From Lonicera japonica (lineage: Eukaryota > Streptophyta > Magnoliopsida > Dipsacales > Caprifoliaceae): a stretch of 64,000 bases of DNA. The translations under genes were made by a program, and so were the position numbers. Below, piece by piece: positions 54,700 through 64,000 of this stretch (position 1 is its first letter; the number at the start of each line of letters is the position of its first letter). The stretch spans positions 47,801,715 to 47,865,714 of the forward strand of contig CM038467.1 of assembly GCA_021464415.1 (NCBI GenBank), in the 5' to 3' direction. Below the pieces are notes generated by a model, which saw nothing but the letters and a program-made list of their open reading frames with translations, was not told the origin of the DNA and ran no database searches.

Positions 54700-54930
54700 T
54701 TAGGATTAAAATTTTGAAGGGGAAAAAAATACTATTTGGTATTAATGGTACAATTGGTACGGTATACCATGGCACATACCAAAATTTTGGTATGGTACGG
54801 TATTGATTTTTAATACCAGTACCGTACCATACTATTTCGGTACGGTACAAATACCAATCGGTAGTGTACCATTACCAAAGTTCAGTACACTTTAGCAATG
54901 GTACGGATTGGTATGGTAATAATGGTACAA
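54700..54930. repeat. GGTACGGTA-type inverted repeat cluster
   Basis: GGTACGGTATACC, GGTATGGTACGGTATTG, AGTACCGTACCATAC and TCGGTACGGTAC alternate in both orientations over about 200 bp. It looks like a foldback element that replaced the front of the 3' LTR. Its class was not identified. Confidence 0.55.
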
Positions 54931-54936
54931 ATATCC

Positions 54937-55187
54937 ACATGTAATATTTGTAATCTTGTAAGAATAGAATAGATAGAGAGACCTTGTTAGCTTGTAATAC
55001 AAACTCATTCATTATAATACAAAGCAGCTCGAGCTCTTAACTCTGTTCACAAGAGAAGGATTAACCCATATTTTCATATGAGGTGAACATCCTCAAAACA
55101 TCATTGACTTTCTTAGTTTACTTATTTGTTATTCCAATCATTTGAATGTGCTGTCGAAATTGACCTGTTTGAGTTTTCGCACCAACA
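54937..55187 (+). mobile_element. Truncated 3' LTR of the old Tat-lineage element
   Basis: It matches the last 250 bp of 40103-40965 (TTGTAAGAATAGAATAG to CGCACCAACA). The U3 part is missing. It is followed by the target duplication AAATA. Confidence 0.88.
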
Positions 55188-55192
55188 AAATA

Positions 55193-55910
55193 TATTTATA
55201 TTTTGTTATTTATATATTAATATAAATTAGTTAAATAATTTAAAAATAAATTAGAATTTAAACATTTTAAAATACTTTTAATCTTAATGTGATATATAAG
55301 TAGCCATAATTATACTTTAAAATAAATTTTAAATAAAAATAAACATTATAATTGTCCTAATTAATCTAAGTTCATCTAGATAAAATTTGAAAAAATTAAA
55401 TTACGTTTGAAACTAAGAAACTAAATTAATATATTCATATTTTATTATTTATATATTAATAGAAAGTAGTTAATTAATTTAGAAAGAAATTAGAATTTAG
55501 ATATTCTTGAAATACTTTTAAATTTAATGGGATATATACGTAGTCATAATTATGTTTTAAATTACTAGCATGCTACGATACCTATAAGCTGTAATATCAA
55601 AAGACAAACAGTTGAGTACAAATCCTAAACATCGCTTATGTAAATGGACAAATTTAGCAGTTCTTTTTTTGTGCTTTATTAATAGATAGAAGATAGCTAA
55701 CTAATTTGGAAAGAGATTATAATTTAGCTATTTTTGAAATATTTTTAAATTTAGTGTTATAGAAGTAGCCATAATTATGTTTTAAATTTACTAGCATGCT
55801 ATGACACCTATAAGCCGTTAGATCAAAAAGACAAATATTTGAGGATAAATCATAACCACCAATTATGTTGATTAACGAATTGAGCAGTTTTTTTGGGTTT
55901 TATTAATAGA
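55193..55910. repeat. AT-rich degenerate tandem array, right part
   Basis: This continues the array at 39530-40097. Later units carry CTAGCATGCTAYGAYACCTATAAGC near 55566 and 55791. Confidence 0.65.
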
Positions 55911-56337
55911 CTAGTAAATGCCTGTGCCTACAACATGAATTTATAATTTTAAATTCGAACAAAAATTATATATAAAATTTATGTGTACATTATGTGAACA
56001 TCAAATATTAAAATAAATATCATTATCAAGTATTCTAACTAAATAAAAATGCATAAGTAAATAAAAAGTAGTATAATATAGTTAGTATTAACTATCACAA
56101 ATTAAGCTAAACAATAAATAAGAACAGACTTTTCCTTCATTCTTTATAACTTGCCCTCTCTATGTAGCTACACGGAGATTTCTACAACATGAATAAATAT
56201 AAAAATATTATAAGTTATTTTAAAATTGATAAATAAATTAGACATTTATTTATTTAACCATAAGAGAGGTGGAAATACTAAGGAAGACAGAAAGAGTAAT
56301 ATTTATTTATTGCTTCACTTACTCACCATTCTTTTGA

Positions 56338-56856
56338 TTAGCATGGAATTTGTCTAACGCTATGCCACCTATCAAGTTGAGCTCTATTTTTTCGAACCAT
56401 TACCCTAATGCCCTTAAATATATAGAATCTGTCTTTAGTCTTTTCTGAATAGTTTTTAATTGGCCACATAGGAGGAACGGTATTGACTATATCGTATATC
56501 ATAATTGAGAGATGTTGATGAAATCCTTTTACCCTAAGCTCTTGAAATGTTATTTCTTTCTTAAGAATGTGGTCCTTAAAAAATGATTTGGGAACCATCT
56601 TTTCTTGCTCAAATTGTAACCACAAAGGGTGGATATCACGCTCTACTTCCTCTAAAAGCAAGATAAATTCCATGGAGTAAGTTGGTTTTTTCTGTTCAAA
56701 AATATATTTCGTTACCTTGTCCCATTTAACTAGTAAAGTCTTAGCAATTTTATCAATAAATTCTTCTTTAGATAATTTTATGCCACAATGTCGAATTAAT
56801 TCGGCTAAATCTATTATTGCAAGCCCAAGTTTTTCAACTATCGATCCATTTGCCAA
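56338..56856 (-). CDS. Open frame of 172 codons, unidentified (possibly gag-like)
   Basis: The frame is intact and has plausible amino-acid use in AT-rich DNA. The stretch ELIRHCGIKLSKEEFIDKIA, then LLVKWDKVTKYIFEQ and FILLLEEVE, recalls the helical core of copia-type gag, but the later part (PPMWPIKNYSEKTKDRFYIF) does not remind me of gag. There is no zinc knuckle. No LTR could be tied to it. A retroelement or virus-derived fragment is possible; I do not recognise it with confidence. Confidence 0.4.
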   Translation of the reverse strand: MANGSIVEKLGLAIIDLAELIRHCGIKLSKEEFIDKIAKTLLVKWDKVTKYIFEQKKPTYSMEFILLLEEVERDIHPLWLQFEQEKMVPKSFFKDHILKKEITFQELRVKGFHQHLSIMIYDIVNTVPPMWPIKNYSEKTKDRFYIFKGIRVMVRKNRAQLDRWHSVRQIPC

Positions 56857-56869
56857 TGATTTGTAATTT

Positions 56870-57890
56870 TTAATTCATCCACCAACTGATATACCAAGAA
56901 ATTGGTGTATTCTAACTTATTAATTTATATTTTTAAGAGCATATATTACTAATAATTTATATATTTTTAGTATTTTTTAGGTGCTATGAAAAATTGGAGA
57001 ATATTGGCATTTGAATGAATTAATTTGGAGTTAAAGTGGAGAAGATTTAGAGAACATAAGATTTAAAAGGAGAAAGAAGGAAAATCAGAGCAACAGTTTG
57101 GTAATTTGGGCATATCTTGGTAATTTGGATTTTGGTGTTCTTTATATGGCTAGAAAGAAGATTCGAATACCTACAACTTTTGTATTTTGAGTTTTCTCAA
57201 ATTCTGAGGTTTTCTTGGCCGAAAATAGTGTTGAATCTGTCATAGGAGGTGATGTTCGAAAATTGGAACATTTGGTGGTCCAATTTTAATGCTAATGCTT
57301 TGTGGGCCATCTATATATTTATCAATTAGAATAAGTGAAGCCCATTCATCATTAACAAAGTTACATGACTAAATTATTGTGTAAGCTTGTGTGATTCAAA
57401 TCTCCTAAAACTTTATAGATTTAAATTAAAATAGTGTTTTTCTTATTTACTTGTCCGTTTTAATTGATATATTAGAGTTGGATTCTCGTTGTGTTTTGTT
57501 GGATTCACTTTATGATTTGTTGAGAGCGGATATAGGGTGTGTTTTGATAGATTCAATGAGTGTTTCAATTTCAATACATAAGTTTGACAAAAGAAGAACG
57601 AATTTTATAAACTAATTGAATTAAATTATGGATTTGATAAATCATAGGTGAACATAATAATCGACGGCAGAAGCAGATTCCAAAACCTTAAATCATTCAC
57701 CTATTGATTTTTATTATATTATTTATTTTGCTATTAGTTTAGTGTATGCCTTATTTTATATTGTCTTATTTAATTTAATTTATTTTATTTAATTTGTTTG
57801 ATTTGCATCAGTTATTCTTGGCCAGATTAGGGATTGGTGAAAAATTAACAACACAAAATTTAAACATATTGTGTGAGTCTCTGTGGAATC
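56870..57890. other. AT-rich region, no gene
   Basis: This may be part of an old LTR. The end GTGTGAGTCTCTGTGGAATC resembles the AGTCTCTGTGGGA stretch seen near LTR ends of some plant Ty3/gypsy elements, but no partner copy is in the window. Confidence 0.35.
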
Positions 57891-59298
57891 TGTGACACCC
57901 CGAATCTCATTAAGTGATTTTCAACACCGAGACCCGGTTAATAACGGAGTCGTACGCGACGACGGTTGTGAATTATAAAGGAAAATAAATTAAATCCATT
58001 TAGAATAAATAAATAAATTTGGCATGTGGAGTTTGGAAAATGCGATATTCGCCCTATAAATAAAAAGAACAATCTCTGATCAATCATTTCACAAACAACC
58101 ATTAAGTAAAAATACTCCACATCTGATACACTTTATCAAAGTCTGTTTAAGTATAAGTTTATACAACAATCCCAAATCCTTTTAAATAAATACAAGTGTC
58201 TTAAAGTGTAATATAAAGACGTGAATGGCCTAGTCCTTAACTTAAGAACTACAAAGCTGTTAAAGGTCATCAGAGCTTCTATGGACGTACAGTGCATGCC
58301 ACTCTTGAGTATGGAGCTGCAAAACTATTGAAAAGGAAAAAATGAGCCAAATCCGGGCTCAGTGGGAACTATGAGGGTTTATAATAAAAATAAGGTTTTC
58401 ATTTGAAAACATATATATTATATATATGTTGCTTCAACAATACGATATTTTCGAAAACATTACTATGCAATTCACCATGTATGTGCGTGCTAAAACCCAA
58501 AAATTGTTCTATCTCAGGTATCAAAACTGTTCCCTAACTCTCATCATATAGCATTATACTTTTTCTAGCTTCCTAGGATTCACATGCTATAAGAATCATT
58601 ATATTCTCGGTTACTCAACTACGTGTGAGGGGTATACACCTCTTATGCCAAGTATTCATAGTTATCACTTTGTTAACAGTACATTAAGAGTTACATACTT
58701 GGCCGACTACTAAGCATTACTACCAGGCCGTCTAGCTTAAGCGTTACATTAAGATATTCCTCCCGTCTAGCCATTCGTGGACTATGTTGGCCACTCAGGT
58801 TATTAATATTTTACGTTCAATATAAACTGGTAGACTAATCTCATATCTGCATGCTTCCACGTATATGCATTGATACATATATATATATATATATTCATTC
58901 TTACACTATCCATAAAGTACCAGAGACAATAAATATAGAACAATATAAAATATAACATAACAACATATATTGAAACCACCGGCACTTACGTCTTTGTGAC
59001 GTATTAGTATTATCCGAGACAATGTTTCTTATTCCCAATAATTAACCATGTCATTCGAGACATGTATCTCGATGACCATCACGGCCTCGACAATCACAAT
59101 AATAATCGCAATCGTCCATGCGTCACCAGGTCTGCATTTCGTGGCCTTTCACCCACGTGACAGCAGGGCCTCCCATTAGTTTCTGTGCACGGTTTCGAGT
59201 TTTTCACGCAGGGGCAGTCCGTTCCAACTTAAGGTCTCAATCGTTAGAGACCAATACGAGACCTCACATGGACTATACAATCTCATCATTATCTCGCT

Positions 59299-59329
<31 letters not shown>

Positions 59330-61407
59330 GACTAATACACAATCATCACATGAAAGAATACGTGAACATATAAATAACCACAATCGTCACAGTCGTTTAT
59401 CTCTCATAATGAATGTACATGTATATATATTAATCCCGTACAAATATATAAATATAACATCCCAATACACATGTGGCCATTCGTATCAATACCATATATA
59501 GCTTCCCATTATATACTTATCATAATCATTATTATCTTAGCCACTCGGCTCATTGCCATATACATCATCTCACACAATTATATATATATATAACATCATA
59601 CACATATGTATGTATGATATTAGTACAGGGCTATTCATAATATTATAAACTATCTTGTCTTCCCGTTTTCTAATATGTGGCATTAGTTTCATATATACTC
59701 TACTCGAGTACTCATGTCACATATATTAGTTCAAGGGTTATATTTAGACCCTCGTTTAATCAATATAGTAATAATGCAATAGACTTGTATAACTTATCCC
59801 CATGGAATTCTAGGCATCATCAACGTATACTTATGATACATTTATGCTATATTAGATACTGACCTTCATCAATTAACTTATGCTGTGGCCATGTAGGTAA
59901 CTAAACCTAATGTTAATGCATACGTGTTCACATTGGTGAGATTCAGTGCAAAACCCGAAGCTAATGTCTTACCCAAGTATTTCATGGCATAAATGTGTAT
60001 ATCCAGGTTTTATAACCTATAACCCACCATTTATTGAGCAAAATCCTCCAAAACCTCTAAGATTTCCACTTGCTTAGTCGAAACACTTAGCCTCCATGTA
60101 AGTTTGTTAGGCAACTTAACATATATATACCAAAACATGTAAATAATTGATAGAAAAGGTTATTGGAGTATTTATATGTCATAATACATCATCAATAACC
60201 CAAAATGATTTATTTTCCGCTCACAACCCCAAACTACTCGCCATTTAGTTCATATATGTAACTATAGGTTGCCTATGTTGTCTAAATACAAGTAACGAGC
60301 TTAATACATGTTGAGGATGGGTAATATAGGATATATGAGTGCTAACTAATCCATTCACATCACTAATTTAACCCTAAACTAGCCCAACCTCATACGCGCA
60401 TCACAAACCTATGATTTTGTATAAAAATCCCCAATTGAAATGAAAATCTTTGGTATAAAGAGTAATAAGTTGGAAAATAAGTTTAGTAGTGTTGTTCCCA
60501 CCTTATACATGCCGAATTTTCAACCTATTGAGCGTTGGATCGAGCCATGCTTGAGTAATCGCAAAACCCCCAAATTTCGCTCAAGAACCCTAACAATGGT
60601 GATGAAAGTGTGGAGAAGAAGATGAATAGTGATGATTTGATGTTGTTTTGGCGTAATGAAGATACGTGGATGATGACATCTCAAACCCCCTCCAATTTTG
60701 TCACTCTTTCTTTCTCTAAGAGCTCTCCAATGGCTATGACGAAATGAGAAAGAAGGACTGAACGTATATATATAAACTGTTGCTTAAATTCACGGGTTAC
60801 TGTTCACGTGTGGGGGAGTAGTAGCACTGATCTTTGGACGGCCATAAATTCTCGCTCGGAAGTCCGATTGTGGTGATCTTTATGTCCACCGAAAGCTTAT
60901 TCGGTGATCTACAACTTTTTAGAAGGAAGTGTCCCCAAATTATGGACATATAATTCCCAAAAATTGGACGAAGTCAGCGTGTTGATGTTACCGAATGAAC
61001 AACTGATAGTGATGTGCCTATTTCGCGCTAAGTTTCGACCTAGTAGGAGTCTGAAATTATCTTCAGCCAAAATACGAAAGTTTTAGATTGCCTAAAAATA
61101 TAGACCTCTTTGCAAACGAAAACTCAATCTAGTGAACAACGAATATGTTACGCTTCCTCAAAGTTATCCAAAATCATGAAGTTAGGTAAATTGAAAACTT
61201 GCAATCTACATCCCAATTTTAACTCGAATCACCCGAAATGACTTACGGCTATTATAACAAGCTTAAATACACTAATATAACTTATTGGAAGTCTTCAAAC
61301 CATGTCGGCCCCCTTCTAGAACAATATTTCACTATTCGGGGCTCGGAATCGCCTTAATTGCGATATTTAAAGGTGATGAAAATGAAATTTAAGAACGGGG
61401 TGTTACA
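57891..61407 (-). mobile_element. 3' LTR of the LARD-like element
   Basis: It is 3517 bp; plus-strand ends are TGTGACACCCCGAATC and GGGGTGTTACA. It contains TA and CA microsatellites (58880, 59298). A block at 60840-60893 (GGCCATAAATTCTCGCTCGG ... GATCTTTATGTCCA) is conserved in the LTRs at 1862-1913 and 45185-45240. Confidence 0.8.
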
Positions 61408-61424
61408 ATCTCCCCTCCTTAAGA
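61408..61424 (-). other. Polypurine tract of the LARD-like element
   Basis: On the minus strand CTTAAGGAGGGGAGAT directly precedes TGTAACACCCC, almost the same as the Tekay tract at 35191. Confidence 0.88.
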
Positions 61425-63514
61425 AATTTTGAACTAATACTTGGTCTCCCCTCCTTAAGAAAGAAAACCGCCATCCCAAATAAGAGAAAACTTATCATCC
61501 GAAAATCAAAATAAAGGAAATGACCCTAACGACTGGCACGAGAACAAAATAATCAAGGTAGAACCTTCTAAATTACTCTCGCAGGAAAATTTCCACTCAT
61601 ATAAGTGGTGCTCGCCGTAAAACACAGAAATACTCCTCACTATAGACTAATTATACAATATGGTGTCTAAACCTTGACACGATAGAATGAACTCATGATC
61701 TCTAAATGGAGGTAGATTTAATCACAGAATGCACTCTAACCAAAGTTTGAATAGGAATAGTCTGTTATACCTCGAGAGAATGATCATTAATACGAGACAC
61801 CTCTTACGTTGTAAAATTAACCTACAAACTAGATCTCAAAATGAACTCGATTCCTAAACACATAACATGGATTTGGGAACTAAAAAGTTCTATGTACCTG
61901 AAATCCAAAATCCCCAGTCCAAGGTACTAAATACCAAACCAGAACGAGCAAAGCTTTCAAGGCGTAATGGTTGTCGATATTACGGCTCACTTCTCGAAAT
62001 AAAAAAGAATTGAAAATGTGATACAACACTAAGAATGTAAAAACTGCAGTTACCAACACTAATACACTATATGTGTATCGTGTACCAAGCCAGAATATGC
62101 AATGCCCACACAGTTTTCTCATAAACGAGGAATCGCATATAAGGAATTAACCGCGTAATCCATCTTTCTGTGAGTCCAAACAAAATGGTATCCGGGAAAA
62201 CAAACACAATAATCTATAAATCAATCTTCCAGAATCCGAAGATTAACTAATCCGGTATTCACCCTTAGGAACTAAAGGAGAAAATAGGGTGAACGCAAGA
62301 AATGGACTGGCCACTAGTACACTGTTTCACTTTTGTTGGCGACAGAAGACCGTGGATTCATAAGTTAGTCATCCGTTGATTAGGCGGCTGACTAAATTAT
62401 ATCTCAATAGTCGCCCATTGCTAACATAATAGCAAAACTTATCATGAACATAAAGAATATTCAATGAGTATGAAAACGGATAACAAGAAATAAGTTTGAA
62501 TGAATTGAAGCTTAATAATGAGGGGTTAAGCAAATTTAGATTCAAAAGGTAACACACCATATGGTAAAGATTCAAAGTAAAGATTCAATCAATGCACCAT
62601 AATGAATATTGTCTCGATAGAATGGACCGTGTCATGTGATGACACTCAGTATTTCCTGTCTCCAAAGTCATGAGAACAGATAATAACTGATCTAACAAGG
62701 TGACCATCCTATAGTCAACCTACTATGGTATAAGAAGAATGAGGTGAGAAGGAAATATCTTGTCTCTAAGCCGTGTTCCAATCAAATTTATACGTACGTA
62801 CTAACTCAAGATCCTCAATTTAACAGTTCCATCAAACTTCCAATGTGTTACTCTGATAAAATTCTCTCTACAATTCTATGGAATCCTCAAAAGAAGAACA
62901 TGTAATGATCAAATGACGTACACAAAACACAATTGAATATCCATTGCAAAAATGACGGCAACTCTAGCGAATAGGGCACTCAGATCAAGGATTATATAGC
63001 GCTGATTCCATGTGAATAGCCTAGAATGAAAAAAATCTCATTGGGCTCCCATGATCAACTTTTGATGACAATGCCCGACTAATGGTCCTTCACCGCCCTT
63101 AAACTATTTAGAATGGCTTGTCCTAAGAGGACAACATCACTTCCAATAATTAGTGGATCTATAACTACTATCGCAGGGACTGTAATTTCATAATCGCCTC
63201 TACGGATGTGAGGATCAAGGGGAAGAGTCTCAAATATGCCAGGTTAAGCAATCCTATAAACCTTCTCCACTACTTCTAAAGTGGACTCGATCCATATCTC
63301 AGCATTCGCTATGGAAGAAAGAATAGCACATATATTGCTAGAATGAGACTTTCTAAAGGTAAGAATGAGTGATAAGCAGAGACTATGCGTATGATAATTA
63401 AGGATAAGGGCATCCAATGTGAAGTCAGACAAGACTCTATAAAACTATATCTTCCATACCTATATATATCGCATATCTACCCTTGAATCCCAGCCAAGAA
63501 AAACGGACCTATTA
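61425..63514 (-). other. Internal region of the LARD-like element, no recognisable domain
   Basis: Short frames only. A minus-strand stretch near 63080-63220 (PAIVVIDPLIIGSDVVLLGQAI) could be a decayed protease or another relic, but the motif is not clear. Confidence 0.5.
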
Positions 63515-63525
63515 CTCTGATACCA
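63515..63525 (-). other. Primer binding site of the LARD-like element
   Basis: On the minus strand TGGTATCAGAG lies a few bases after the LTR end CCGTCACA, matching the initiator methionine tRNA site. Confidence 0.85.
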
Positions 63526-63528
63526 ACT

Positions 63529-64000
63529 TGTGACGGCCCGAATCCCGTTAAGAGGTTTTCACCTCCGAGACTCGGTTAATCACGGAATCGTATGCGACGA
63601 CGGTTGTGAATTATAAAGGAAAATAAATTAAATCCATTTAGAAAAAATAAATAAATTTGGCATGTGGAGTTTGTAAAATGAGAAATCCACCCTGTAAATA
63701 AAAAGAACAATATATGTTCAATAATTTCACAAACAACCATTAAGTAAAAATACTCCACATCTGATAAACTTTATCAAAGTCCGTTTAAGTATAAGTTTAT
63801 ACAACAGTCCCAAATCCTTTTAAATAAATACAAGTGTCTTAAAGTGTAATATAAAGATGTGAATGGCCTAGTCCTTAACTAAAGGGCTACAAAGTTGTTA
63901 AAGGTCATCAGAGCTTCTATGGACGTACAGTGCATGCCACCCTCGAGTATGGACATGCAAAACTGTTGAAAATGAAGAAATGAGCCAAATTCGGGCTCAG
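63529..64000 (-). mobile_element. 5' LTR of the LARD-like element (end only)
   Basis: It starts on the plus strand TGTGACGGCCCGAATCCCG and matches 57891-58360 with scattered changes up to the window end. Confidence 0.85.

Larger units (their letters stand above)
40103..55187 (+). mobile_element. Old Tat-lineage (Retand-like) Ty3/gypsy element, degraded and nested
   Basis: It is bounded by AAATA duplications (40098-40102 and 55188-55192). Order: LTR, PBS, gag, protease, RT, RNase H, archaeal RNase H, integrase, an antisense accessory region, and a truncated 3' LTR. Two solo LTRs are inserted (42844-45637 and 47299-48949). Every protein domain holds stops or frameshifts, so it is clearly older than the element at 8523. 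Confidence 0.88.
57891..64000 (-). mobile_element. Non-coding Ty3/gypsy-type element with 3.5-kb LTR (LARD-like), cut by window end
   Basis: The minus-strand order is 5' LTR (from beyond 64000 to 63529), initiator-Met PBS (63515-63525), a 2.1-kb internal region, PPT (61408-61424) and 3' LTR (61407 to 57891). The first 470 bp of both LTR copies match closely. No gag, RT or integrase domain is recognisable inside. The left target site would be GAATC; its partner lies outside the window. Confidence 0.8.

Overview
This is plant nuclear DNA, from a flowering plant with a large, repeat-rich genome. The evidence is nested LTR retrotransposons of plant-only lineages (Tat, Tekay and SIRE-type), plant mobile domain and DUF7745-like genes, a 5S-bearing Cassandra-type TRIM and a hAT MITE. 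I found no ordinary host gene. The species cannot be told from the sequence.

Layout. 1-2347 is an LTR of a Ty3/gypsy family cut by the window edge. 2348-6495 is AT-rich DNA with a clean hAT-type MITE (4243-5002). 6501-37232 is a minus-strand Ty1/copia element (target duplication AAAAC) that has gag but almost no pol. Two later insertions split it. The first is a Tat-lineage Ty3/gypsy element at 8523-28229 (duplication GCATG) in the copia gag. The second is a Tekay chromovirus fused to a Cassandra-like TRIM at 30282-36683 (duplication TTTAA/TCTAA) in the copia 5' LTR. 37238-40097 is AT-rich with SINE/MITE-like debris and a degenerate tandem array. 40103-55187 is an older, broken Tat-lineage element (duplication AAATA), itself interrupted by two solo LTRs (42844-45637, duplication GGTAA; 47299-48949, duplication GGTGT). 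55193-57890 is AT-rich. 57891 to the window end is a minus-strand, mostly non-coding element with a 3.5-kb LTR.

The centre of interest is the Tat element at 8523-28229. Its gag-pol frame is broken only by two in-frame stops. Behind pol it carries two accessory genes on the opposite strand: an intact 418-codon DUF7745/plant-mobile-domain-like gene (18417-19673) and a five-exon plant mobile domain gene (20100-23892) that has decayed. The 12-bp palindrome TGTCGCGCGACA is arrayed in both LTRs just upstream of TATAAATA. The same palindrome also sits just upstream of the TATA boxes of both antisense genes, and I saw it nowhere else in the window. The sense promoter and both antisense promoters therefore share one private cis-element, which suggests an element-encoded regulatory circuit.

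Other LTR families here carry their own, different short perfect palindromes in their U3 regions (CCAAGATCGATCTTGG; CCATGGAGTCGACTCCATGG; ATGTAGTCGACTACAT). A lineage-specific palindromic address upstream of the promoter may therefore be a recurring, little-described feature of plant LTRs. The older Tat-lineage element also keeps the remains of an antisense coiled-coil accessory gene behind its integrase.
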